Below are positions 35,392 to 43,922 of a stretch of 64,000 nucleotides of DNA, piece by piece. The notes beneath the pieces were generated by a model. That model saw nothing but the letters and a program-made list of their open reading frames with translations, ran no database searches and had not been told where the DNA came from. The position numbers and the translations under genes were made by a program. The stretch spans positions 1 to 64,000 of the forward strand of contig NZ_SWJZ01000022.1 of NCBI RefSeq assembly GCF_005144475.1. Direction: 5' to 3'. The number at the start of each line of letters is the position of its first letter. Positions within the stretch are counted from its first letter, which is position 1. This DNA is from Rhodobacter capsulatus (lineage in GTDB: Bacteria; Pseudomonadota; Alphaproteobacteria; Rhodobacterales; Rhodobacteraceae).

Positions 35392-35841
35392 TCAAAGATC
35401 CTCGATGATGTAGTCTTGCCAGTCTTCCTCGGGCACCTCGGCTTCGGAGACGGTCCAGCCGCGCACCGATTGGCCCGCTTCATGCACCGTCTCGGGATCG
35501 CCCGAAATCAGATAGTGCCAGGGTTCCAGCGGCCTGCCCTCGGAACGCAGCCGATAGGCGCAGGTCTCGGGCATCCAGTAAGCGCTTTTCTTCAGCGATT
35601 TCGGCGTCAGCCGCACGCATTCGGGCACGAATTGATGCCGGATTTCATAATTGCGGCAGCGGCAGCTTTCGCCATCAAGCAGCCGACAGGCAACGCGGGT
35701 GAATTCCAGCTCGCCGGTGTCTTCATATTCGAGCTTGTTCAGACAGCATTTGCCGCAGCCATCGCAAAGCGCCTCCCATTCGGCGGGGGTCAGCTTGGCC
35801 AGCGGCAGGGTCCAGAACAGGGGGCGCAGATCACTACTCAT
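35392..35841 (-). CDS. YcgN-family cysteine-cluster protein (UPF0260)
   Basis: The 149 residues match the YcgN/UPF0260 family: WEALCDGCGKCCLNKLEYED near residue 25-45, the DGESCRCRNYEIRHQFVPECVRLTP segment (quoted in parts), CAYRLRSEGRPLEPWHYLISGD and a C-terminal WQDYII. The eight conserved cysteines probably bind a metal or Fe-S cluster. The function is unknown. It sits between ribF and ltaE on the same strand with short gaps. Confidence 0.92.
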   Translation of the reverse strand: MSSDLRPLFWTLPLAKLTPAEWEALCDGCGKCCLNKLEYEDTGELEFTRVACRLLDGESCRCRNYEIRHQFVPECVRLTPKSLKKSAYWMPETCAYRLRSEGRPLEPWHYLISGDPETVHEAGQSVRGWTVSEAEVPEEDWQDYIIEDL

Positions 35842-35883
35842 CGCGCGAAAGGTGACTCGGATTTGGGCATTTGGGAAGTCACT

Positions 35884-36807
35884 TCAGGCTGTGCGCAGGA
35901 TCTCGCGCGCGGTGTCGCAATCTTGCGCCATCTGGCGCATCAAGGCGGGCAGGCCGTCGAATTTCATTTCCGGCCGCAGATAGTCGACCAGCGCGACGGA
36001 AAGGTGCTGGCCGTAAAGATCGCCCTCGAAATCAAACAGGAAAGTCTCCAGATTGGGGGCGTTTTCGCCAAACATCGGCCGCACCCCAAGGCTGGCCGCG
36101 CCCAGATAGGCGCCCGCCTGCGGCCCGGTCAGCACATCGACCTTGACCGCATAGACGCCGAGCTTCGGCAGATGCAGCCGCGCCACCGACATGTTCGCGG
36201 TCGGAAAGCCAAGGCCGCGGCCGCGCTTGTCGCCGTGCATCACCTCGCCCTCGATCCGGTGCAGGTGGCCAAGCATCTTTGCCGCGTCGCGCACCCGCCC
36301 CTCGGCCAGCGCCTTGCGGATATTGGTCGAGGAGACCTCGATCCCGTCGATGTGCAAAAGCGGCGCCACCGTGACGTCAAAGCCGAAGCGGCGGCCCAGC
36401 GCGATCAGCTCGGCCGTGCCCGCCGCGCGGCCCTTGCCGAAGCGGAAATCGCCGCCCACCGTGACATGGGCAACGCCCAGCCCCTCGGCCAGCACCTTGC
36501 CTGCGAAGGTCTCGGGGTCCATCCCCGCCAGCTCGGGGCCAAAGGGCAGCTCGTAAAGCCGCGTCACGCCCAGTTTCGCCAGCCGGTGTTCGCGCGCTTC
36601 GGCGTTCATCAGCCGGAACGGCGCGGCGTCGGGGGCAAAGACCTCGCGCGGATGGGGCTCGAAGGTGATGATGCCCAAAGGCTCGCGGCCGCGGGCCAGG
36701 TCGATCACCGATTGATGCCCCAGATGCACCCCGTCGAAATTGCCCATCGCCACCGAGGCGCCGCGCGCCTCGGGCGAAAGCCCCGTCCAGTGGGTATAGG
36801 TCTGCAT
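35884..36807 (-). CDS. ribF: Bifunctional riboflavin kinase / FAD synthetase
   Basis: The 307-residue protein has both RibF halves. The N-terminal nucleotidyltransferase shows AMGNFDGVHLGHQ (about residues 21-33) and VTVGGDFRFGKGRAG. The C-terminal riboflavin kinase shows GDKRGRGLGFPTANM, 'GVYAVKV', and LETFLFDFEGDLYG with the catalytic Glu region. It makes FMN and then FAD from riboflavin. It is cotranscribed with ycgN and probably the upstream MaoC gene (40-bp gap), a neighbourhood common in Rhodobacteraceae. Confidence 0.95.
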   Translation of the reverse strand: MQTYTHWTGLSPEARGASVAMGNFDGVHLGHQSVIDLARGREPLGIITFEPHPREVFAPDAAPFRLMNAEAREHRLAKLGVTRLYELPFGPELAGMDPETFAGKVLAEGLGVAHVTVGGDFRFGKGRAAGTAELIALGRRFGFDVTVAPLLHIDGIEVSSTNIRKALAEGRVRDAAKMLGHLHRIEGEVMHGDKRGRGLGFPTANMSVARLHLPKLGVYAVKVDVLTGPQAGAYLGAASLGVRPMFGENAPNLETFLFDFEGDLYGQHLSVALVDYLRPEMKFDGLPALMRQMAQDCDTAREILRTA

Positions 36808-36847
36808 GCCCGGTCTTGTCCCGCCTCCGGCGAGGCCGCCGGTCGTG

Positions 36848-37288
36848 TCAGTTCTTGCAGGCGGGCGCCAGAACCTGCGCTTCGCCCTCGATCACCACCG
36901 TATCGCCCACGCGGCAGCGGGTTTCAAGGGTCACGCGACGCTTCACCGGGTCGATCGCCGCCACCGTGACTTCGGCAGTGACCACGTCGCCCGGCCGCAC
37001 CGGGGCGCGGAATTTCAGCGACTGGCCAAGATAGATCGTGCCATGCCCCGGCAGCTGCTCGCCGATCACCGCCGAGATCAGCCCGGCCGACAGCATCCCA
37101 TGCGCGACCTTGCCCTTGAACATCGTGCCCTTGGCGAAATCCTCGTCCAGATGCACGGGGTTGCGGTCGGTCGAGACCTCGGCGAACAGTTCGATGTCGC
37201 GGTCGGTGACTTCCTTGGTCAGGCTGCGCATCATGCCGAGTTCAAGCTGATCGATGCAGATCGTGCCGCGGGGAATGTCGTCGGTCAT
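36848..37288 (-). CDS. MaoC-family (R)-specific enoyl-CoA hydratase-like protein
   Basis: The 146 residues form a single hot-dog domain with the hydratase-2 motif DRNPVHLDEDFAKGTMFKGKVAHGMLSAG, quoted in parts as DRNPVHLDEDFAKGTMF and VAHGMLSAGL, containing the catalytic Asp and His. It may hydrate enoyl-CoA or enoyl-ACP (PhaJ type). An unusual C-terminal Cys (LAPACKN) ends the protein. It lies between a HAD hydrolase gene and ribF on the same strand. Confidence 0.9.
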   Translation of the reverse strand: MTDDIPRGTICIDQLELGMMRSLTKEVTDRDIELFAEVSTDRNPVHLDEDFAKGTMFKGKVAHGMLSAGLISAVIGEQLPGHGTIYLGQSLKFRAPVRPGDVVTAEVTVAAIDPVKRRVTLETRCRVGDTVVIEGEAQVLAPACKN

Positions 37289-37408
37289 GGGGGCGCTCCG
37301 GCTGGGTCATGTTGCGGCGCGCCATAGCATGGCGGCTGCCGCCATGCAAGCGCAGCGAAACTTATGAACCCAAGGGGCGCCGCGGGCGCAAGATAGTTGC
37401 GAGGCCGT

Positions 37409-38287
37409 TCAGCGCAGCCGACCGATCGTGTATTGCGGATCCTGCTGGCGCGCATCGAGCCAGGCCCGGAGCAGATCCGGGTTCGGATTTTCGACATCGG
37501 CGCCGAACTGCTCGGCGGCCAGCCCGCCCGAGACGAAAAGCACGTCCAGGTTTTCGCCGATCGCCCCCGCCACATCGGTGTTGATGCCATCGCCCACCGC
37601 CAGCACCCGGCTGTCATCGGCCAGACCGAAGTCCGCCATGCGGCGCCGCGCCATGTCGTAGATCGGCGGATGCGGCTTGCCGAAATACATCGTGCGCCCG
37701 CCCATTTCCTCGTAAAGCGCGGCCAGCGCGCCGGCGCAATAGATCCGGGTTGCGCCCATGTCGACGACCACATCGGGATTGGCGCAGAGCATCGGCAGGC
37801 CGCGGGTCTTGGCCTCAAGGAAGCGGGGGCGGTAGTCTTCGGGCACTTCGTTCAGCTCGTCGAAGGGGCCGGTGCAGACGATGCCCTCGGCCTGGTCGAA
37901 GGGGACCAGCTGAACATGGGTGCGGCCCTCCCATTCCGGCGGGATTTCGGTGAAGAAGCCGTCGTCCTTTTGCGGCCCGAGATGCCAGAGCCTGCGCCCG
38001 ACCGCGCCCGCGAACATCGCATCCTGCGCCGCATCGCCCGAGGTGACGATGGCATCCCAGGCCTCGCGCGGGACGCCCATGCGGTCGAGCCCCTCGGCGA
38101 CGAACCGGGCCGGGCGCGGCGCGTTGGTGATCAGGATCACCCGGCCGCCCTGACCGCGGAAGCCTTCCAGCGCGGCGACGGCGGCGGGGAAGGGCGCGAC
38201 GCCATTGTGCACGCAGCCCCAGAGATCGCACAGAAGCACGTCGTAACGGGCGGAGATTTCGGCGAGCGACTGGAGGATGCGGGTCAT
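37409..38287 (-). CDS. TIGR01459-type HAD-superfamily hydrolase
   Basis: The 292-residue protein begins its core with VLLCDLWGCVHNGVAPFPAA, the DxWG-x-xHNG variant of HAD motif I seen in TIGR01459 (class IIA, NagD-like) proteins. Motif II is VILITNAPRP, and the C-terminal FGKPHPPIYDMA and VLAVGDGINTDVAGA carry the Lys and the acidic motif IV. It is a likely phosphatase with unknown substrate. One hundred and twenty bp separate it from the MaoC gene. Confidence 0.9.
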   Translation of the reverse strand: MTRILQSLAEISARYDVLLCDLWGCVHNGVAPFPAAVAALEGFRGQGGRVILITNAPRPARFVAEGLDRMGVPREAWDAIVTSGDAAQDAMFAGAVGRRLWHLGPQKDDGFFTEIPPEWEGRTHVQLVPFDQAEGIVCTGPFDELNEVPEDYRPRFLEAKTRGLPMLCANPDVVVDMGATRIYCAGALAALYEEMGGRTMYFGKPHPPIYDMARRRMADFGLADDSRVLAVGDGINTDVAGAIGENLDVLFVSGGLAAEQFGADVENPNPDLLRAWLDARQQDPQYTIGRLR

Positions 38288-38392
38288 GGGGCGGCCTTTC
38301 GGAACGGTTCGGACATCGATGCGGCCAACTTATGACATGGGTGCGACAGAATGACAAAGGGGCACGAGCTGTTGCGGTGCGCCTGCGCCCCG

Positions 38393-38544
38393 CCCGGGGA
38401 AGGGGGGCGCTGCCCCCCTCTGGCTACGCCATTCACCCCCCGGGATATTTCGGGCAAGATAAAATCATGCCCCTTTATCTTGCCTCAAATATCCCGGGGG
38501 AGTCCCGGCACGGGACGGGGGCAGCGCCCCCTCCTTGCCCCGGG
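38393..38544. repeat. Large nested inverted repeat upstream of parE
   Basis: Outer arms CCCGGGGAAGGGGGGCGCTG... (38393-38417) and its near complement (38517-38544) enclose inner arms beginning CCCCCCGGGATATTTCGGGC (38436-38463) and ending AAATATCCCGGGGG (38474-38500). Both arm pairs can fold into one long cruciform. It resembles the intergenic palindromic repeats scattered in Rhodobacteraceae genomes; whether it acts as terminator, mobile MITE-like repeat or mRNA end is open. It fills most of the 310-bp gap between the HAD gene and parE. Confidence 0.75.
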
Positions 38545-38597
38545 GGCCCAAGCTGCGGTATCTGTGCATCTCAAGAACACCAATGAAAGCGAGCACC

Positions 38598-40556
38598 ATG
38601 TCCGGCGATCTTTTGTCCTCGACCCCGAGCGAGACCTATGACGCGTCCTCGATCGAGGTGCTCGAAGGGCTGGAGCCGGTGCGCAAGCGGCCGGGCATGT
38701 ATATCGGCGGCACCGATGAACGGGCGCTGCATCACATGGTGGCCGAGATTCTCGACAACGCCATGGACGAGGCGGTGGCGGGCCATGCGACCCGGATCGA
38801 GGTCGAGGTGAATGGCGATGGCTCGGTCACCGTGCGCGACAACGGCCGGGGCATCCCCGTTGATCCGCATCCGAAATTTCCCGGCAAATCGGCGCTGGAA
38901 GTGATCCTGTGCACGCTGCACGCGGGGGGCAAGTTCTCCAACAAGGCCTATTCGACTTCGGGCGGTCTGAACGGCGTGGGCTCGTCGGTGGTGAACGCGC
39001 TTTCCGATCTGATGGTGGTGCAGGTCGCGCGCAACAAGGAACTTTACGAGCAACGCTTTTCGCGCGGGGTGCCGCAGGGGCCGGTGGCGAAGCTCGGTGC
39101 AGCGCCCAATCGGCGTGGCACCACCGTCACCTTTCACCCCGATCCGGAGATCTTCGGCTCGCTGAGCCTGAAGCCCGCGCGGCTCTTCAAGATGACGCGC
39201 TCGAAGGCCTATCTGTTCTCGGGCGTGGAAATCCGCTGGAAGACGGCGCTTGCCGATGGCGACACGCCGACGGAAGCGACCTTCCATTTCCCGAACGGGC
39301 TCGCCGATTTTCTGGCCGAAAGCCTGACCGGCGCCTCGACCTATTCCGACAAGCCCTTCGCGGGCCGGGTCAGTTTCGAGGAGAAATACAACATCCCCGG
39401 CTCGGTCGAATGGGCGATCAACTGGACGCCGGTGCGCGACGGCTTCCTGCACAGCTATTGCAACACCGTGCCGACGCCCGAGGGCGGTACGCATGAGGCC
39501 GGGTTCTGGGCCGCGATCCTCAAGGGCATCCGCGCCTATGGCGAGCGGATCAACAACAAGAAGGCGGCGCAGATCACCCGCGAGGACATGTTGACGGGCG
39601 GCTGCGCGCTGATCTCGATCTTCATCCGCGAGCCCTCCTTTGTCGGCCAGACCAAGGACCGGCTGTCGACCGAAGAGGCCGCGCGCTGGGTCGAAAACGC
39701 GGTGCGGGATTACTTCGACACCTGGCTGACCACCGATACCAAGGCGGCGGGTGCGATCCTGGATTTTCTGGTGCTGCGGGCCGAGGAACGGCTGCGGCGC
39801 AAGGCGGAAAAGGAGACCTCGCGCAAGTCGGCGACGAAGAAGCTGCGTCTGCCCGGCAAGCTGGTCGATTGCTCGGCGACGAACCGCGAGGGCACCGAGC
39901 TGTTCATCGTCGAAGGCGACTCGGCCGGGGGCTCGGCCAAGATGGCGCGCGACCGGACGATGCAGGCGCTGTTGCCCCTGCGCGGCAAGATCCTGAACGT
40001 GCTCGGCGCGGCCAGTTCCAAGCTCGGCCAGAACCAGGAGATCAACGATCTGGCGCAGGCTTTGGGCGTGGGGCTGGGCACCAAGTTCCGCGTCGATGAC
40101 CTGCGCTATGACAAGATCATCATCATGACCGACGCCGATGTCGACGGCGCGCATATCGCCTCGCTTCTGATGACCTTTTTCTTCACCCAGATGCGGGGGC
40201 TGATCGACAAGGGGCATCTCTACCTGGCCTGCCCGCCGCTTTACCGGCTGACCCAGGGGGCGAAGCGGATCTATGTCGCCGATGACGCCGAGAAGGAGGT
40301 CTGGATGGCGAAGGGGCTGGGCGGGCGCGGCAAGATCGACGTGCAGCGCTTCAAGGGTCTGGGCGAGATGGACGCCAAGGACCTGAAGGACACGACGATG
40401 AACCCGGCGACGCGCAAGCTGATCCGGGTGACGATCGACGACGAATTCGCGGGGGAAACCGCCGATCTGGTGGAGCGGCTGATGGGCAAGAAACCCGAGA
40501 TGCGGTTCCAGTATATCACCGAGAACGCGCGGTTCGTGGAAGAGCTGGACGTGTGA
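38598..40556 (+). CDS. parE: DNA topoisomerase IV subunit B
   Basis: From the ATG at 38598 the protein has 652 residues (an ATG 15 bp earlier is also possible). It shows the GHKL ATPase motifs EILDNAMDEAVAG, DNGRGIPV and GLNGVGSSVVNALS. The transducer domain follows, then TOPRIM with ELFIVEGDSAGGSAK and DADVDGAHI, and a C-terminal FKGLGEMDA. ParE rather than GyrB is indicated by the length and the VEGLEPVRKRPGMYIG-like opening with a short tail. It decatenates chromosomes with ParC, which is not in the window. Confidence 0.93.
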   Translation: MSGDLLSSTPSETYDASSIEVLEGLEPVRKRPGMYIGGTDERALHHMVAEILDNAMDEAVAGHATRIEVEVNGDGSVTVRDNGRGIPVDPHPKFPGKSALEVILCTLHAGGKFSNKAYSTSGGLNGVGSSVVNALSDLMVVQVARNKELYEQRFSRGVPQGPVAKLGAAPNRRGTTVTFHPDPEIFGSLSLKPARLFKMTRSKAYLFSGVEIRWKTALADGDTPTEATFHFPNGLADFLAESLTGASTYSDKPFAGRVSFEEKYNIPGSVEWAINWTPVRDGFLHSYCNTVPTPEGGTHEAGFWAAILKGIRAYGERINNKKAAQITREDMLTGGCALISIFIREPSFVGQTKDRLSTEEAARWVENAVRDYFDTWLTTDTKAAGAILDFLVLRAEERLRRKAEKETSRKSATKKLRLPGKLVDCSATNREGTELFIVEGDSAGGSAKMARDRTMQALLPLRGKILNVLGAASSKLGQNQEINDLAQALGVGLGTKFRVDDLRYDKIIIMTDADVDGAHIASLLMTFFFTQMRGLIDKGHLYLACPPLYRLTQGAKRIYVADDAEKEVWMAKGLGGRGKIDVQRFKGLGEMDAKDLKDTTMNPATRKLIRVTIDDEFAGETADLVERLMGKKPEMRFQYITENARFVEELDV

Positions 40557-40882
40557 TCCGCGGCGCGCGGCAGGCCCCGGGAACGGGCCGGGATCTGGCC
40601 TGAAACCGGCTCCGGATGCGCGCGAAAGGCGATTCGAGTCAGAAGTGGTCGCGTTAAGCATGTGGCGCGCCTCGGGGTCGGCCGGGCGCTGAACCGCCGG
40701 AAAACGGGCCTTTGTGCCTGAACAATGGTCGCGCCACCGTTGCGGGCAGAGTTGTTTTGCAGACCTGTGCGGAATTTGGTTAATTTTACGGGTTTCCAGC
40801 GCCCGCGTTTAGACTTCGAAAATCATCTTAACCTTAACGTGGGCCAGTCTTCGATAGGCAACGATATCAGGAGTGCCGCGCG
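40557..40882. other. Non-coding gap after parE
   Basis: These 326 bp hold no convincing frame. The right half is AT-richer (ggttaattttacgg; atcatcttaaccttaacg), as in a promoter region for the following plus-strand genes, and AGGAG precedes the next start. No clear terminator stem for parE is visible. Confidence 0.5.
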
Positions 40883-41209
40883 ATGCGATCCTATCTCATT
40901 TTGGCGGGAATCGTCGTTCTGACGATTGTCGGCGATTACGCGCTCAAATCTGCCAGCCTGCGTGCCGTGCCGCATGCCTCGGTCTGGTTCTTCGCCGGGG
41001 CCGCGCTTTATGCGCTGACCGCGCTGGGCTGGATGTGGCTCATGCAAAGCCAGAGCCTGGCGCAGATCGCCGTGCTGTACAGTTCGGCCACCATCCTGCT
41101 GCTCACCGGTGTCGGTGTCGTCTTTTTCGGAGAAACCCTCTCGACGCGGCAGATCGCAGGCATTGGCGCTGCGCTGTTTTCCGTCGTGCTGATGCAGGCA
41201 GAAGCCTGA
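40883..41209 (+). CDS. SMR/EamA-like four-helix membrane protein
   Basis: The 108 residues form four hydrophobic helices: YLILAGIVVLTIVGDYALK, VWFFAGAALYALTALGWMWL, IAVLYSSATILLLTGVGVVFF and a last helix ending in QAEA. Size and layout match small multidrug resistance or EamA half-transporters, and GE-T-L-S-T-R-Q-I-AGI fits the conserved loop before helix 4. The membrane-embedded Glu of classical SMR helix 1 is not present; an Asp (D18) takes a similar place. The role is unknown. AGGAG lies 9 bp before the start. Confidence 0.75.
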   Translation: MRSYLILAGIVVLTIVGDYALKSASLRAVPHASVWFFAGAALYALTALGWMWLMQSQSLAQIAVLYSSATILLLTGVGVVFFGETLSTRQIAGIGAALFSVVLMQAEA

Positions 41210-41243
41210 ACGACCCTTCCTCAATGCATAGACGAGACACCCC

Positions 41244-41639
41244 ATGCTTCTTGTAAGCCACTATGTCACCCGCAGCAAAATCCACGGCCTTGGCGTCTTT
41301 ACCCGCGTGCCGATCCGCGCCGGCGCCACGGTCTGGCGCCATGATCCGATGTTTGATGTGGACATACCCGCCGCCACGCTGGCACAATTTCCCGAGGACC
41401 TGGCGCAGACGGTTCTGCACCACGCGGAATATCTTCCGCATCTCGGGATTTTCCGCCTTGGAAATGATGGGGACATGTTCATGAACCACAGCGACGACCC
41501 CAGCCTGATCGACCGCGGCGAGGAGATGGTCGCGGCCCGCGATCTGGCCGCGGGCACCGAACTGACCTGCGACTATGCGCAGGTCTGCGTTCTGGGCTTT
41601 GAAAACGCCCTGCCGCCGCGGCTGGAGGCGGCGGCCTGA
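41244..41639 (+). CDS. SET-domain protein (putative lysine methyltransferase)
   Basis: The 131-residue protein is nearly a bare SET domain: HGLGVFTRVPIRAG at the start, the SAM-binding FMNHSDDPSL (NHS motif) and the ELTCDYAQV strand with the catalytic-type Tyr. Pre- and post-SET cysteine regions are absent. SET proteins transfer methyl groups from SAM to lysine; bacterial targets are rarely known. It shares one base with the following c-di-GMP gene (TGATG) and follows the SMR-like gene by 34 bp. Confidence 0.88.
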   Translation: MLLVSHYVTRSKIHGLGVFTRVPIRAGATVWRHDPMFDVDIPAATLAQFPEDLAQTVLHHAEYLPHLGIFRLGNDGDMFMNHSDDPSLIDRGEEMVAARDLAAGTELTCDYAQVCVLGFENALPPRLEAAA

Positions 41640-43795
41640 TGAGTGGCAACACCCTGCCGCGGCAGATCGTGGTCCTGGTGACCGCGGTTCTGCTCGCGGT
41701 GCTGGCCGTGTTGTGGATGTCGCTTGTGTCGGTGCGCGGCACGATGGACGACAGCGCGGCCGAGGAATCGACCAAACGCGTCGCCGGGCGGGTGCAGAAC
41801 CTGCTGGAACAAGTGTCGCTTCTGGCAAGCGACTACCACAACTGGACAGACCTTTACATCGATGCGCAAGAGCTGGCGATCGACCGGCTGGCCTCGAATT
41901 ACGGGATCACGGCGCATCGCGGCGAGGTGTTCCAGTTTGCCGAAGTGTTCGACGGTCCTTTCGCGCGGCCGCTGTCCTGGCGCGAGGGGGCGGGGCTGGC
42001 GCCGCAACCGGGGTTCCTGACCGAACACACGCGGCAGATCCTGCGCGGGATCGCGCCCGGGCTCGACCCGTCGCACCGCGAGACCCATGATTATTTCGAG
42101 ATGCGCGACAGCCAGCCGGTGATGTTTTCAAGCTCCTATCTGCTGCCCGAAAACCCCGAGCTTCTGGCGCGGGTGGTGCCGCGCAGCGCCGCCATCGCCA
42201 CGATCGGCAAGGTGCTGGCGCCGCAGCGGCTGCGCGACATGGAAAGCGAATTCTCGATCGTCGGGCTTGCGGTGACGATGACCCCGCCCGAGGCCGCACA
42301 GATCGTCTCGGTCGCGCTGCCGGGGGTGGACGGCAAGCCCGTGGCCTGGCTGCGCTGGACCCCGCCACAACCGGGCACGCTGTTGTTCTGGAAGATGTTT
42401 CCGATCATGGCGGGGATCAGCTTCCTGTTCGTGGTGATCTCCTATTCCGCGGCGCTTTTGTTGCGCTCGAAGGCGGCGGGGCTGATCGAGCGCGAGGCGA
42501 TTTCCTTTGACCGCGCCCGGATCGATGCGCTGACCAGCCTGCCCAACCGTTTCGCGATGCGCGAGCATCTTGACAGCCTGCGCGATCAAAGCGGGGTCGA
42601 TTGCGCCGTTCTGGCCATCGATCTGGTGCGTTTCAAGCTGATCAACGACACTGTCGGGCATCTGGGCGGCGACGCCTTTCTGGTCGAATTCGCCGCGCGG
42701 CTGCGCACCATCGCCGACGAAACCGCCTTTCTCGCCCGCTACGGCGGCGACGAATTCTTCGTGGTGTTTTCCGCCGCCACCGACCTTGACCGGATCGTGG
42801 CGGAAAAATGCCGTCAGATCAGTCTTTTGTCGGAACGGCCCATCCTGTGCAACGGGGTCAGCTTCGAAGTTCTGTCCTCCAAGGGGCTTGCCTTCGAGGA
42901 TCGGCGCGGCATGGCTCAGGATGAGCTTTTGCGCCGCGCCGACCGGGCGATGTATTCCGCCAAGCTGCGCGAGACGCTGGAGGTCGTGCGCTATGACAAG
43001 CGCATGGAAAGCGAGGACATCGATCACAAGCGGATCGAAAAGGAACTGCGCCGCGCGCTGAACGAGGGCGAGGGGCTGGAGATCCATTACCAGCCGATCG
43101 TTCCGGCCAGCCTTGGCGCGGCGCCGATCCGCTACGAGGCGCTGGCGCGCTGGACCTCGCCCGAGCTGGGCGCGGTGGCGCCCGACCGCTTCATCAAGGT
43201 GGCCGAGGCGACCGGGCTGATCATGCCGCTGGGCTGGCGGCTGCTGGATCTGGTCTGCGCCGACATGCGCCGGATGGATCAGGCGCGGGTCAGCATCAAC
43301 GTCTCGCCCGCGCAGCTGATGAGCCGCGGCTTTGCCGAGAAATTCACCGCCGTCGTGCTGGCGCAGGGCATCGCGCCCTGGCGGATCGAGGTCGAGGTGA
43401 CCGAGCAGATCGTGGTGCGCGACGATGCCACGATCGAACACGAGCTGATCGCGCTCAGCCACAACGGCTTCACCCTGGCGCTTGATGATTTCGGCACCGG
43501 CTTCGCCTCGATCGGTTATCTGACGCAGATGCCCTTCGACGTGCTGAAGATCGACCGCTCCTTCGTGCGCTCGATCGAGGACGGCCAGCAGGGGATGCGG
43601 ATGGTGCGCTCGATCGTCGGTCTGGCGCGGGCGATGGAGCTGTCGATCGTCGCCGAGGGGGTCGAAAGCGAAGCCGAGGCGGTGCTCTTGCGCCGCATCG
43701 GTGCCGACTTCCTGCAAGGCTATCATTTCGGCCGCCCGGCGCCGGTCTCGGCCTGGATCCGGCCCGGCGCCGCGGGACGGCCGGACCGGGCCTGA
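41639..43795 (+). CDS. CHASE4-GGDEF-EAL cyclic-di-GMP turnover protein
   Basis: The 718-residue protein has an N-terminal membrane helix (about 10-30), a periplasmic CHASE4 domain (about 40-245, with LLASDYHNWTDLYIDAQ), a second helix (about 253-275), then a GGDEF domain with intact RYGGDEF (369-373) and an EAL domain with intact EAL (500-502), LDDFGTG and the ...EGVE segment. Both catalytic motifs look usable, so it could make or degrade c-di-GMP depending on the CHASE4 signal. It is coupled to the SET-domain gene by overlap. Confidence 0.93.
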   Translation: MSGNTLPRQIVVLVTAVLLAVLAVLWMSLVSVRGTMDDSAAEESTKRVAGRVQNLLEQVSLLASDYHNWTDLYIDAQELAIDRLASNYGITAHRGEVFQFAEVFDGPFARPLSWREGAGLAPQPGFLTEHTRQILRGIAPGLDPSHRETHDYFEMRDSQPVMFSSSYLLPENPELLARVVPRSAAIATIGKVLAPQRLRDMESEFSIVGLAVTMTPPEAAQIVSVALPGVDGKPVAWLRWTPPQPGTLLFWKMFPIMAGISFLFVVISYSAALLLRSKAAGLIEREAISFDRARIDALTSLPNRFAMREHLDSLRDQSGVDCAVLAIDLVRFKLINDTVGHLGGDAFLVEFAARLRTIADETAFLARYGGDEFFVVFSAATDLDRIVAEKCRQISLLSERPILCNGVSFEVLSSKGLAFEDRRGMAQDELLRRADRAMYSAKLRETLEVVRYDKRMESEDIDHKRIEKELRRALNEGEGLEIHYQPIVPASLGAAPIRYEALARWTSPELGAVAPDRFIKVAEATGLIMPLGWRLLDLVCADMRRMDQARVSINVSPAQLMSRGFAEKFTAVVLAQGIAPWRIEVEVTEQIVVRDDATIEHELIALSHNGFTLALDDFGTGFASIGYLTQMPFDVLKIDRSFVRSIEDGQQGMRMVRSIVGLARAMELSIVAEGVESEAEAVLLRRIGADFLQGYHFGRPAPVSAWIRPGAAGRPDRA

Positions 43796-43922
43796 CGCCC
43801 CGCCGCCGCGGCCGGTGCAAAAGCCGCGTTTTTCCGGAATATCGGCCACCTGTGCCTGAAAATAAAGCTCCCGGTAACTCGGCCCCGGGTAGAATGTCCT
43901 GTCCTTGAACCGGAGAAGCCCC

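Noticed and set aside
34351-36969. An 872-codon plus-strand frame opposite ltaE, ycgN and ribF
   Set aside because: The minus-strand genes match known families end to end; the plus-strand frame stays open only because of high GC content.
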